From Byssothecium circinans (taxonomy: Eukaryota > Ascomycota > Dothideomycetes > Pleosporales > Massarinaceae): a stretch of 64,000 bases of DNA. Where the stretch lies: contig ML977057.1 in NCBI GenBank assembly GCA_010015675.1, positions 24,017-88,016 of the forward strand. Reading direction: 5' to 3'. The notes beneath the pieces were generated by a model, which was not told where the DNA came from, ran no database searches, and worked only from the letters and a program-made list of their open reading frames with translations. The position numbers and the translations under genes were made by a program. Shown here one piece after another: positions 49,400-60,098 of this stretch (positions are counted from its first letter, which is position 1; each line of letters starts with the position of its first letter).

Positions 49400-50457
49400 G
49401 ATTCCCTCTCCGGAGCTTTCCTTCTACCTCTTCACCTCTACCTTATGGCAGATATCGCTGAGGCTGAGATAAATAAATGAGAAAGGAGGGGATGTTTCCA
49501 GTCCTCGGAGCCTAGGCCTTGTCGATGCAGAGAAAGTAGTACCTTGGTATGGAACTGAAGTAGAAAAATGTGGATTGAGCAGAGCAATGATAAGGTCAAG
49601 GTACGAAAATCTGGATTGTTTGCCTGGAGCTGGGGCTGAGTAGATGTGTATGTGTATGTGGCTGTGAATGTGAATGTCGATGTGGAGGGTTCCCATTCAC
49701 CGGTTCGCTAGCTCGAGCATGTCATGTTTGCTGGCGCGCTGATGAGTCATCCATCAGCTGCAGGCTAGCGCATCGTATGCGTGGTACATAGGGCGGGCTT
49801 GCGAGATTCTCCAGATACCGCGACACATGCCTGCGTGCATGCATTGAGATGAGCAGGGAGGCACCTGGATCACTTCAATGCTAATTAGTAGTGAGCGCAC
49901 CAAAAACGACATCCCTTTGCAAGCACAACTTCCAAACCAACAACATCTCTGTCTTTTATAGTTATGTATATTTATTCACCGAGTGTTGAGTGTTGACCAG
50001 CGCCGTTGAGGGGCCGGTCGGGGTATCTTGCAGTGCAGTCCATCCACCCATCCATTCAGCAAAAGATCGTATTCCCGATCTCGAGATTTCCCATGCCCCG
50101 ATCTTTGGTTGAAAACGCTTTCCATGCATGCTGTGCCCTTTTTCATATCGTAACGGTCGTCGGGTTGAATAGACGCCTCCCATATGCCAAATGCAAGATT
50201 CTTGTTCTTTTGTTGAAATCTTTGATCATCAGAGATCCTCCCAAAACACCGCAAAAGTCCAAACAGACAGAGCAAAAGATGGAAAGATGGAAAGAGATAT
50301 AGTACTGTTGAAGTATTCGCAGCAGCGCTTGCCAAAGTGACCAAAGAGAATTGACCGGAAAGAGAAATCCGCAACGCCGTTAATGGATTATGGAGGTCTT
50401 GCGTGTTGAATGCAATGATGTCGTGGTGAGAGATTCAAGGAAATGTGTCGCTGTAGG
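49400..50457. other. intergenic region
   Basis: 1,058 bases between two leftward genes: Nudix promoter on the left, MTHFR 3' UTR on the right. T/G-rich short tandems near 49645-49685; no gene. Confidence 0.5.
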
Positions 50458-52543
50458 TCAGGAAGAAATCTTAAGGCCGCTAATGCTGCTGGTAACTGTA
50501 TCTGCGGCCGATCCAGCTGCTGCTTTGGCAGCCTCAACGAGGTCGTTCAGGGTAGACTTTTTGCCATTCGGGCTAGCTTCGCCGTTGGTGGCGTGCCCGT
50601 TTGGAACATCGATTTGGTGCAGAGGCTTTTCCATATCGGCAACACAAAGACCGTCGAAAAGAGGGAAGATACCGTGTTCGATGTGGAAGTCATTTTGAAC
50701 TGGACGTTGGTTAGATGAAGGAAACACGATGAGGGTGCGGGCTCACTTACCGATATTGACAAGGTACCATGTGTCCATGATATCCTCGATCACATACCGC
50801 GAAGGACTGACTGAAGCGTGACAGTTCGCCCATTCTTTCCCGACCTTATAGAACTCGTCTTTCCAGGCCAGGAAACTGACTGTCTCGACGATAGTTGGTT
50901 GCACGATCTCTTTGCCGGGGAAGACACCCCACGTAACGGCATTCGGGCCGTCACCGGGCGAGTTCGTCTTCAGATCTCCTTCCTTATTTACCGCGTAATA
51001 TGTCAGATCCTGGTCGCGCTCAATCCTGGTGATGAGCTCAGCGATGTGCTCAGGCGAGACAAGGATTTCAAGGTAGGCCTTCTGGTAGACGTAGCCGTTG
51101 CGCGGCCCCCAGCCGTATACAGGGTGCGATGACTTGGCGCCATTCACAGCAGGCTGCGAGTTGATGGTGAGGAAGCCTCGTTGGTTGAGGTTGACCAGAT
51201 CTTGTCGGAGAGTGTCTGCTTCCTTGGAAATAGGCGCTTCACTCCAGGGAAGAGAGTCGAGTTTTCCTGTCATGTAGCGGACGAACAGGTCGGAAATATC
51301 CTTGATAGATTCCGGCGCTCCCCACAGCTTGATGTTTTGCGCATTGGTTCCTTTCAAACCGATACCATAGGCATCGAGCTCACCAAAGGCAGGAGATCGA
51401 GCATCACCCCAGCGTCCATTGGGGAACTCGTCCCAGTCTTGTGTACGAGCAACGTATGAACGGTTGCGGTTGCGCCAGAAAATCGGTCGGACATTTTCGT
51501 CGCGGCGGTTGAGACCGAGGGATGGCCGCCAGGGTAGAGGCTTCTGCAGTGGGCTTTCGAGGTCTGGAAGTAGCTCGAGCTCTTCGAGAACCATGCGGGT
51601 GGCTTGCGCCAAATTCATGGTGTAGCTAATCTTGTCAGTATCTCTTCGACACAGGATTTTTTGAGACTTACAAGTGCAGATGCAGTATGCCCGCATTGAT
51701 GAGCTTGCGGCACATCTCGGCGACAAGTGCTTTGCCAGCCTGGCGCACTTCGGCGTCATCGTTTTTGATTGGTTCGAGAGCTTCAGTCCAGTGCTTCGGG
51801 ATAGTGCACCTTGTCCAGTTCGCGCGTCGAAGGAAAGCGGCGTGGGTGTGGATTGGCATGATGCCCGGGATGATTGGGACTTGAATGCCCTTCGCGCGAA
51901 CTTTGCCTACCCAGTCCAGGAAGACGTCGGTGTCGTAGAACATCTGCGTGACAACGAAGGTCGCACCTGCGTCTACCTTTTCCTTGAGATGATCGATGAG
52001 CTCGTCAACATCGTCGTTGTCATCACAGCCTTCCGAGTATCCCGCTACGCCAATGTCGAAGTAGTCTCCATAGCGCTCGCGAATGTATTTGACCAAATCT
52101 TTGGCATAGCGAAAGCCGCCCGATGTGGCCTCCCACTTCTCTTTCTCTCTAGGAGGATCGCCTCTCAAGGCAAGGATATTCGAGCAGCCAGCGAGTTTGG
52201 CCTCTTTGAGCGCGTCGTCGAGCTTCGACTTCTCCATATCTGTGCAGGTGAGATGCATGCATGTCTCGAGGCCGTATACGTTTTGGGCGACCTTGACCAT
52301 CTCGCAGGTGAGGTGTGAAAGGGTCCCGCCGGCACCCCATGTCACGTCGATGAAGGTAGGTCCGAAGTCGTGCATGCGGTCCATGCGATCGTAAAGGTTT
52401 TGAACGCCCTGTGCAAGTCAGGACGGAGGTTTTCAGGAATTGTCTCGTCAGCCTACCTGGGCGGTCTTTGGAGGAAAGAATTCAAAGGAAAAGGTAGGCT
52501 TCCCCTCGGCCCTAGAGAGGGCCAACTTCTCTGAGATATGCAT
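50458..52543 (-). CDS. MET13: methylenetetrahydrofolate reductase, Met13 type
   Basis: Four exons, 52457-52543, 51672-52408, 50751-51625 and 50458-50699; 646 residues. MTHFR is a flavoprotein reducing 5,10-methylene-THF to 5-methyl-THF for methionine synthesis. The N-terminal catalytic TIM barrel shows FSFEFFPPKT, IDVTWGAGGTLS, CMHLTCTDM, NILALRGDPPR, GVAGYSEG, VVTQMFYDTDVF and PIIPGIMPI. A linker leads to the eukaryotic regulatory (AdoMet-binding) domain: RPIFWRNRNRSYVART, DEFPNGRWGDARSPAFGELD, GYLxx-type and ITWGVFPGK-like VTWGVFPGKEI. GVQNLYDRMDRM and the FPNGRWGD segment favour Met13 over the Met12 paralogue. The tail after residue ~610 is an Ala/Ser-rich extension. Confidence 0.96.
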
Positions 52544-53208
52544 GATGGCAGTTGAGAAGGAGACAAGGAAAGAAAAAGGACTGAATGAGAATATATCCTG
52601 GTATATGTCTTGTCAGCGTCAGTTGCACGGCAGGACTTTGGAAGATCTTCGTCGACATACAGGTCAGACTTCACCGCAACCTCACGTTCCCCCGCACTTC
52701 GATGCTTCCAACTATCCTAGGTAGCGTTTACGGGCCCAACGATCCGCTAGGTGGCGCTGCATGAACCACAGTGCTGTGCTGCAATATACAAGCGAGGTTT
52801 TTGGGGGGTGGAGATGTGGAAGAACAGAATAATTGCTGGGGTCGGTGCAGTCGAAGTCGGAGGCAATCGGTGCCAAGACAAGCGTTCGGAGTTACTATTG
52901 TGCGTCACAAGCAGTCGGTGTTTTGGGTTTGAGTGAATGGAAACGACTCTACTTGGGATGTCTTTATTTGTTTGTTTACGTGTGCCTGGATGACTTCACT
53001 TGATACTACGTACCTTGAACGAGTCTGTAGACTAGATGGCTGCCGCAGTGCCGCGTGTGGTTCCTGCCCTGCCCCGATCTCGGCAGCTGGTAGCTCTTTC
53101 CCCGGCTTGCCTCAATGAGTAATCATGACATGGGAAGAGTGGATATCAATCAACTCTCTGTTTTCCTACGTCAACCCTCCAAACCTCGCATCAGCGTCCA
53201 CGCCCACA
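52544..53208. promoter_or_regulatory. divergent promoter region of MTHFR and isomerase paralogue
   Basis: 665 bases between divergent genes. The isomerase frame stays open upstream to 53125, but the residues added resemble nothing in the family. No operator recognised. Confidence 0.5.
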
Positions 53209-53976
53209 ATGCCTCCCGTTTCACGCCCCCGCCGCATTGTAGGCGTCAGCCTGAAGATGTACTTCGACCTCCAGAGCACCCTCTCGTACGTGCGCGGTAT
53301 GCTCCAGCTCGACGGCGATGCATGGAATGCGCGACTAGACCTCTTCGTCATACCAGATTTTGTGACTCTCATGGCCTCGGCAGAGATTCTGCAGCCTTCG
53401 TCCATCATGCTCGGCGCGCAGGACGCGTTCTGGGAGGACAAGGGCGCATACACTGGAGAGGTCTCCCCGCTGGTGATACAGCAGGCAGGCGCAAAGATTG
53501 TAGAACTTGGGCATGCAGAGCGAAGAGCTATGTTTGGAGAGACAGACGAGACGGTCGCGAAAAAGGCGGGCGCTGCTGCGAGGAATGGACTCATACCGCT
53601 TGTCTGCATTGGCGAGAAGACACATCACAGCGTCGCTTCGGCCGCCGTTGGGGCAGCTATACAAGAGTGCACGCCGCAGGTCAACTCTGTACTGGCTGCG
53701 GTACCGGGTGATGCAGAGGTCATTTTGGCCTACGAGCCTGTTTGGGCTATCGGAGCTGCCCAGCCTGCGGACTCGGATCACGTCGTCAACGTTACAAGAG
53801 AGTTGAGGAAGCTTGCAGCAGGGCGATCTGGCGTGACGAGGATACTGTATGGTGGCAGCGCTGGGCCAGGAACGTTTGCGAAGATAGCGGAGGGTGTCGA
53901 TGGGCTGTTCCTCGGGCGCTTTGCGCACGATATTCATAACTTGAAAAAGGTTATAGCAGAAGTTGGCGAAGCGTGA
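53209..53976 (+). CDS. triosephosphate isomerase-like protein, probably non-glycolytic
   Basis: Intronless, 255 residues from ATG 53209 (an in-frame ATG 84 bases upstream is less likely). The TIM barrel catalytic set is intact: Lys17 in GVSLKMYF, His102 in ELGHAERRAMFGETDE, Glu176 in AYEPVWAIG, and the phosphate loop YGGSAGPGTF. Strand 1 reads VGVSLKMY rather than the NWKMN of fungal glycolytic TPI, and the N-terminal third differs in IPDFVTLMAS and IMLGAQDAFWEDKGAYTGE. I infer a paralogue acting on a related sugar phosphate, for example in dihydroxyacetone, erythrulose or other minor triose/tetrose metabolism, as known for bacterial TPI homologues. Glycolytic TPI is the alternative. Confidence 0.93.
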   Translation: MPPVSRPRRIVGVSLKMYFDLQSTLSYVRGMLQLDGDAWNARLDLFVIPDFVTLMASAEILQPSSIMLGAQDAFWEDKGAYTGEVSPLVIQQAGAKIVELGHAERRAMFGETDETVAKKAGAAARNGLIPLVCIGEKTHHSVASAAVGAAIQECTPQVNSVLAAVPGDAEVILAYEPVWAIGAAQPADSDHVVNVTRELRKLAAGRSGVTRILYGGSAGPGTFAKIAEGVDGLFLGRFAHDIHNLKKVIAEVGEA

Positions 53977-55566
53977 ATTGTACAGCCGTCAATCCTTTTG
54001 GTTCTTGAGGCGACATGCTCAAACAATTGTTTCATGCACACCTGAATGCGGTTCGTTCCCCTTTCTCTTTGAACCAGTCTGATGGCTTCGAGCTCGAAGG
54101 TCCAAACAGCACGCCATCTCATAGACGATATACACATAACATCACTCCCACTCAGGAGTCCTCTCTTCATGACTCAATTTTTCCGTTACGTTTCAGACAC
54201 CTTGTGGTCGCTATCCGAGAGTCTGTACTCGGCTCTGGCTCCACAGCCTCTTTGTTCGTACAGGACAGGCAAGAGAGGCCGAAGCTATACAGAAGGTTAC
54301 AGCGACCATATTGAATTGACCGGTCCCCTCGACGGCTTAGAGGGACTTGATGATGAGAAGAGAATAAAGAGGGATGAGATGGAAGCGAGACGAAGATGGT
54401 CCTGCTAAGAATATCCTTCACTAGCAGAGGCTATAGATGTACTAGTAAGGCAGATTTGTGAGTCAGCTCTCGACACTCGTATCATTGCGCTTCCCCGAGC
54501 TCTCCGCTATTTCTGGTGCATACGGGCGTTTTTCCATCTAACTGCAAAGGTCGACCCGGAACCGGATTCCGCCCTCACGTCCGACATCCATCGGATGAAC
54601 TCACAACATCGACTCGTCAGGCCATTCTCAACCCATCTCAAGCTCAAAACACCTTTGGTCCGAGGCCAGTCTGTTCAACGCCGCACCACTACTCGAATTG
54701 CAGGTTTTTGAAGAGCGATTGCGAGTGTATTGTTGAATGTGTGCTGCAGGCATCGTGCCAAGCTTAGAGATACTCTGCCAATTTTCTACGCTTTCCATAT
54801 ATTACACACAGATCGCCAAAATCGCAGCATCTCTCTTTCGTGGCTTTAGAATGACGTCGGGAATACTCTTCCACGGTTTCGCACCGGATTTAACGCCAAC
54901 CCCAGCTTCCCCGCAAGATCGTCGACGAAACCGTTGGCAAGGATAGAACCCCGCTCAGCTAGTTTCATCTCATGCAACCACCAGTTCTGGGCTTTTCTCT
55001 CCGCAACCCCAGACGCCTCTCCGCGTGCCTCCATATCCGCTCGTCTCCGCACAACCGACCCTAGCTATCGACAATAATGTGAAGTTACCAGTTTGCGGCA
55101 CTGGCAGGGGAAGCATTCCTGCAGCGTCAAATATCATCTAAACGGAGTGTTATACGAACGCTACGTTACATATAGTTAATGTTACTGGTCCATCGGCAGC
55201 TTCAAGATAACGTTCATCTGTACGCTAAGCTTGTCAATTTCATCCTAAAACGGTTATTCAAAGTGCTCTTGCCAGTACTATGCTACCGCGAGTAAAGCCG
55301 AGATCGTCTCTTCCGTTAGCACCGTAGGAGGGGAACGACCCCAGCCCTATCCCTCATGCGTAACCAACACGAGACTTTCACACTAGTACCGTGCGGAACC
55401 GCTGTGTCCTTGGCCGTTCAAAATATGAAAGAGCCATATCTTGCCATGCACGCTGCTCTCGATTTTTGATCTAGTATCCGTCATCAAGCTTCGCATACCC
55501 CTCTTCTACGCTCTCGTCTTTGCTTCCTCATCAACTTGCAACGTTCGATACCTGTATGCCGACATC
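53977..55566. other. intergenic region, one weak small ORF
   Basis: 1,590 bases between two rightward genes. Apart from the 54169-54408 candidate, nothing is recognisable. Confidence 0.5.
54169..54408 (+). CDS. hypothetical 79-residue protein (weak)
   Basis: Open frame from ATG reading MTQFFRYVSDTLWSLSESLY, followed by a short polar region and a charged C-terminus (DDEKRIKRDEMEARRR). The amphipathic opening helix and charged tail look protein-like. No family recognised; it could be a small gene or chance in the 3' region of the isomerase paralogue. Confidence 0.28.
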   Translation: MTQFFRYVSDTLWSLSESLYSALAPQPLCSYRTGKRGRSYTEGYSDHIELTGPLDGLEGLDDEKRIKRDEMEARRRWSC

Positions 55567-57025
55567 ATGTCGCATCAACACGACAGCCTTCACGAGAGGA
55601 CTGTAAACAATGAAAACCTCACTGCTCCGCAAGTACAATACAACGGTGTAGGAAGCAACCATCGCAATCCCCCAGATCGAACGCACAACAGCGAGAATCT
55701 CACTCCGCCCTCCCCTGATGCACCGATAGAGAAAGACTTCAGCCCCACCAGTGATGCTCCCTTCCACGCATTCACGTACTTGCTTGACTGACACGAACTC
55801 AGGGAGCGGCGTCTATCACAACGAATACCGGAATGGCTACCACCAGCATCTAGACAGCAGCCATGATTCTGAGCTTGCATTGCGGAAGATCCAGACCGCA
55901 GGAAGTATTTCCATTACCCCGGAACTATTCGAAAAGCTCTACCTTTCTCCCCAGAATAGGGTCAAGGGCGATTTGCGGAAGACGTTTGGTAACCCAACAC
56001 CGATGTGAGTGACTGCTCCTTATCAACGGATGAGCGCTATGCTCACAGATAACCAGTGCCTTGGTCGGTTTCCTCATCTCATTGTTTCCCTTGAGCATGG
56101 CACTCATGGGTTGGAGAGGCGCGGGAAACAACGGTGCGTCTAGTATTGGCTCGTATTTCTTCTTTGGTGGAGTTCTCATGATCGTCGGATCCATTGGCGA
56201 AGTAAGTCGTTTCTACTCTCTCCCTCCTTCATCGTAGGCTACTTGAAAAATGTACTGATGTGTTCGTCTCAGTGGATCATCGGCAACACTTTCCCCTTCG
56301 TCGCCTTCGGCTCCTTTGGAGCATTCTGGCTCGCCTTCGCCGCAACGCTCACACCCGAGTATAACGCTTTCGGCGCCTACTCAACCACAAGCAATCCAGT
56401 CGATGGTCTGAATACCGTTGGCTTCCGCTCCGGTTTTGGTGTGTTCCCTCCAATCCCTCTACCCCACCTCTGAAGTCAAACCGCCAACTAACCTACCCTC
56501 CCTCCGACAGCCTTCTTCCTCCTCTCCATGGCTCTCTTGAGTTTCATCTTCTTCGTCTGCTCTCTGCGCACCAACGTCTGTTTCGCCGCCATCTGTAAGT
56601 CACTACCCATCGCCACTGTACGCCCATACACATAGTACACACACTAACGGCTGTGCCCGCAACGCTCTAGTCTTCTTCCTCGTCCTCACCTTCTGCATGC
56701 TCACGGCCGCCTACCTCCAACTCAACAACAGGAACGAAGACATGGCTGCTAGCTTGCTGAAAGCAGGGGGTGCGTTTGGATTTGTGACGTGTATTTTCGG
56801 ATGGTGGATCTTTGTCGCTATCATGCTGGCCAGTTTGGACTTTCCGTTTGCGCTTCCTGGTGAGTTATTTATCTCCCCTGTCTGGTGTTGCAGGTGCGGG
56901 GCTGGTGAGGAATGGGTAGGAGGGTTTGGATGTTTGGAAACGCTGGCTAATGCTGTGTACCAGTTGGTGACCTTTCGCGATTCATCAAGGCGGCTTCCGA
57001 GAGGGATGCGGAGAAGAATCAGTAA
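55567..57025 (+). CDS. GPR1/FUN34/YaaH family transporter (Ady2-like)
   Basis: Seven exons, 55567-55750, 55803-56004, 56057-56201, 56273-56438, 56511-56594, 56671-56859 and 56964-57025; 343 residues, phase exact. The family exports ammonium or moves acetate and related monocarboxylates across the plasma membrane. The N-terminal ~130 residues are polar. Then FGNPTPIALVGFLISLFPLSMALMGWRG matches the family's NPAPLG opening and first helix, followed by IGSYFFFGGVLMIVGSIGEWIIGNTFPF, AFGSFGAFWLAFAATLTP, and three further helices, ending FPFALPVGDLSRFI. Pro replaces Pro-Leu in NPAPLG (here NPTPIA), a mild variation. The first donor (GTGATG) is weak, so residues near 61 are the least certain. Confidence 0.93.
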
Positions 57026-57714
57026 GGCCGGTATTGTTTCTCTTGCCGAGGGTGCTGGAGAAGAGGGATGAGGGAATGAAGGAGAGATACGGTTACTTGG
57101 AAAGTGTTCGGAAGTGAATGGCTTGGGATGGAATACGCTGCTCTGCTCTACTTTTCTCAAATGCAGATTACTTGATCGAGATTTATGTGGACAGTAGGAC
57201 GGTATCTCACGCGCATGGGTGGAATTAGAGTCACGTTTTTTGCTACCCGCGCTCTAATTCGTTAAATGCCACTAATTAAATTGATACTGTAGGTAGGGCC
57301 TTATTAGTTTGCTAGGTATGCAATTTCCACGTGATTCCAATTTCAGCCGTATCCACTCATGCGGTTGAAAGAATTCCCCGCACACATAATACTCTCTCAC
57401 CAAAGACCACCCACAATAACTAACACGTTAATTACTCTCCACTTTAACAAAACATTAGAATTGTAAAGCTAGGCCTGCTCTTTTACGTAGGAGTAAGAAG
57501 AGGTTAAAAGGGCTTCGTTAGGTGTAGGTAAATATAAGCTGAAGTGTTTTAGTGTGCGGCGAATTGTTTGAAAGTAAATCCACGCCGGGGAGGACCGTGC
57601 GCTCCGCGAACCTTCGCCTCACCAGAACGGATACCTACACTCCCTCCTAAGATAGCCTCTGCCGCGCCAGGTGTAATTTCGTCTCTCTCCAACCTTTCAG
57701 TCTTACAATGTATT
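57026..57714. other. intergenic region carrying MITE copy 2
   Basis: 689 bases between two rightward genes; about a third is the 221-base element. No additional gene. Confidence 0.5.
57357..57577 (+). mobile_element. MITE-like element, copy 2
   Basis: 221 bases, same length as copy 1 and matching its reverse complement along the whole length, roughly nine positions in ten by eye. The left end is well kept (TCATGCGGTTGAAAGAATTC); the right end is degraded after GGCGAATTGTTT. The 6-base repeat ATCCAC flanks it (57351-57356 and 57578-57583). Most differences from copy 1 are C/T or G/A, many in CpA/TpG context. It sits 137 bases upstream of the kinase gene start, so could affect its promoter. 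Confidence 0.85.
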
Positions 57715-58566
57715 ATGCCCAATACAGTGGCCTCTGAGAAAGAGAGCTCCGCCTGCGCGGCGCAGTCGCAGTGGATCAACGCTACTGCGTCCAGACGTTA
57801 CCTGACACTCCTCGCCATTAAGTTACTGAAGCGCTTCCGAAAACGCAATGGCACCGTACTGTTTCTTTCGGAGAAGATATGCGTCAAGTACGGGTCTAGT
57901 GCTAGCCTCAGTGAGGCTTCGACTATGCAATTCGTCGCGAAGCAAACTGCGGTTCCAGTCCCTCGCGTGTACTGCGCTTTCGCGAAAGAGAACCGAACAT
58001 ACATTGTGATGGAGAGAATACGCGGAGAGCCAGTCGGATCTGGGTGGTTTAAGCGTTCAGAGGAAAGTAGGGCAAAGATCCTAGGCCAGCTCAAGGAGAT
58101 GGTTGAGGAGATGCGCCGCATATCGCCTCCGGAAGGTGTCGGTGTTGCTCATGTAGATGGTGGCCCCTTGTATGACCCCCGGTTGCCTGGTACATCGAAT
58201 CATTTTGGGCCCTTCAAGACGATTCAGGACTTTCACAGGCACCTGCGAGGAGGTCTGGAAGCACATCCGCAACATGAGCCAGAGATTAGTGAGCTCATTC
58301 GTCAACAAGACAAACCTCGGTCCGCTCCGGTTTTCACTCATGGGGATTTGAGCAGCCTGAATGTCCTAGCTCGTGGAGATGAGATTGTTGGTATTATTGA
58401 TTGGGAAACCGCTGGATGGTACCCTTCGTACTGGGAGTACACTACTGCCTGGAACGCAAACCCTCAAAACCAATTTTGGCGAGATGAGGTTGAAAAATTC
58501 CTCCAGCCAATGCCTAAAGAACTGGAGATGGAAAAGATACGGCTCAAGTACTTTGGAGACGTTTGA
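57715..58566 (+). CDS. APH-family phosphotransferase-like protein
   Basis: Intronless, 283 residues from ATG 57715. The aminoglycoside/choline kinase-like fold shows ICVKYGSSASLSEASTMQFVA (Lys and Glu of the ATP site), PVPRVYCAFAKENRTYIVMERI, the Brenner motif HGDLSSLN with His209, Asp211 and Asn216, and IIDWETAGWYPSYWEYTTAW carrying the metal-binding Asp. Such proteins are abundant and expanded in filamentous fungi, usually of unknown substrate; resistance is not implied. The open frame extends upstream into the MITE but without an ATG, so 57715 is the start. Its 3' end faces the DUF6914-like gene 52 bases away. Confidence 0.92.
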   Translation: MPNTVASEKESSACAAQSQWINATASRRYLTLLAIKLLKRFRKRNGTVLFLSEKICVKYGSSASLSEASTMQFVAKQTAVPVPRVYCAFAKENRTYIVMERIRGEPVGSGWFKRSEESRAKILGQLKEMVEEMRRISPPEGVGVAHVDGGPLYDPRLPGTSNHFGPFKTIQDFHRHLRGGLEAHPQHEPEISELIRQQDKPRSAPVFTHGDLSSLNVLARGDEIVGIIDWETAGWYPSYWEYTTAWNANPQNQFWRDEVEKFLQPMPKELEMEKIRLKYFGDV

Positions 58567-58618
58567 TTCATCAGTTCTGAGCGACCACTGTGCATTTGCA
58601 GATCCTCCGATATTACGT

Positions 58619-59239
58619 TCAGGGAATCCTCTCCTTCTTTTCGACCAAGTCATACGTAGGTACTTTTGTCATATCATAGTTCCCTTGTCCATCGAAACGA
58701 TGCTCGTCCTTCTTCCGCTGGCAGTATTCCATGGCGGCGTTCCTGACCTTCGTCCACTCAGTCACGCCTGTTCCCAGAGCTTTCCCATCTGCTTCCAGAC
58801 TCTGCAGCGCTTCCTGCACCCACCCAACACAGTTCCATTCCGCTACGCCTTGCCTAATCGGTGTATTTCGAACAATGGATATGAATTGATCCTTCTTCTC
58901 CACCTTGGCTATCATCACTCGCACAAGAAGCATCGAAGTCGCTGACAAGGTAGTTTCCCTCTCTTCGAAGAGCCACGCCAACGCATTAGGCCCCGCAACG
59001 CGCTCTTTTGCGTGATAGCGCATGCCTACGCCATTCTCGACCTCGTCTTTGGGGCCGACCAGAAGTGCCGAGTGGTATCTATGTTATCACCACGCCTGTC
59101 AGTGAATTTCTCTGCAACTTGGGCAGTGTCGTATGGCATATCTCGCGAGTAGTACTCACGTGTCTTCTTTTCCTGGCATAGTAGGTGCTCCACCCCGAGC
59201 ATAGAGTGCAATGTAAAGACGATCTTTGTTGGATGGCAT
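58619..59239 (-). CDS. fungal DUF6914-like protein
   Basis: Two exons, 59160-59239 and 58619-59078; 179 residues. It opens MPSNKDRLYIALYARGGAP, then TMPGKEDTYHSALLVGPKDE across the splice junction, and continues RYHAKERV, WLFEERETTL, MLLVRVMIAKVEKKDQF, WNCVGWVQEALQSLEADGKALG and HRFDG, ending near TYDLVEKKERIP. This is a common fungal family that I recall as DUF6914; the name is from memory. The spread of conserved His, Asn-Cys and Tyr residues hints at an NlpC/P60-like papain fold, but I cannot show it. Function unknown. Confidence 0.87.
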
Positions 59240-60098
59240 CGTTTTTGAAGCAAAGACAACGGACTAGAGATAGTGTGTAATGAATGAATCAAGAGGTTTA
59301 AAATATGTATATATCTGCAATGCGAAAATATCGGCATGTGGTATTTATCAAGAACTGTATTGTGCTTTGCCGCATTTCTATGCCCTAGTTTTGGTTGCAT
59401 GGTTGCTAGTGCTCCAGTCGACTCGAACAGTTTCGGGAAGCGCTGGCTTCGAAGTCACCTATCACAGTCCCGGACATATGTCACTCGATATTCAGCTGAA
59501 CCGATTTTGACTGGCTATGGACACAAAAGAGATGTTGCAACCAGTATGCTTGGCCCGTCGCTTTCCCGGCAACGATGACGAACACCTATTAAATCAAGAC
59601 TCGCACCCGCTCTTCACACACTGCCGCAAGCCCTTAGCCCCTTGCCATACTCCGCCGTCGCAATACTCATCTGTCATGTATGCCTATGGTACAGTCCTTC
59701 GACATATGTTCGCGGCCACGTAATATCAGCTCGTGGATCAACCGCCTACCCTGTACTACGCCCGCTCCCGCACATACGCAGACATTCACCGAGTCGTGTC
59801 ACTGCAGGGACGAGTGTGATGGCCTCTTCCGGCCTAGCCTCGGCTACTCGCCTATATAATCGTGCCTCCTAAGCTTCACCACTCCACACACAATTCGTCC
59901 TTTTCTCTCCATGCTCTTGGTGCTCAGCCGTCCAAGACTATTTCAAATCCAGTCAGACACTGTACGCTACCAGACACAATCTTGCTTCAGCACCTTTCAT
60001 GCTTTAAAATCGCCTTCCTATACAGCAACCTCCGTGCTATCTCAGTGTCCTCTCTCAGAGCTTTTAGTCTCTTCGCACACAAAAGTGACTTTTGTGCC
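59240..60098. promoter_or_regulatory. divergent intergenic region before GH115
   Basis: 859 bases between divergent genes. The GH115 frame stays open back to 59862 but contains no ATG before 60099. No other gene recognised. Confidence 0.5.

Noticed and set aside
57568..57714. Upstream extension of the kinase-like protein
   Set aside because: The extended frame starts at a TTG inside the repeat element and adds nothing resembling the family; ATG 57715 is the first proper start.
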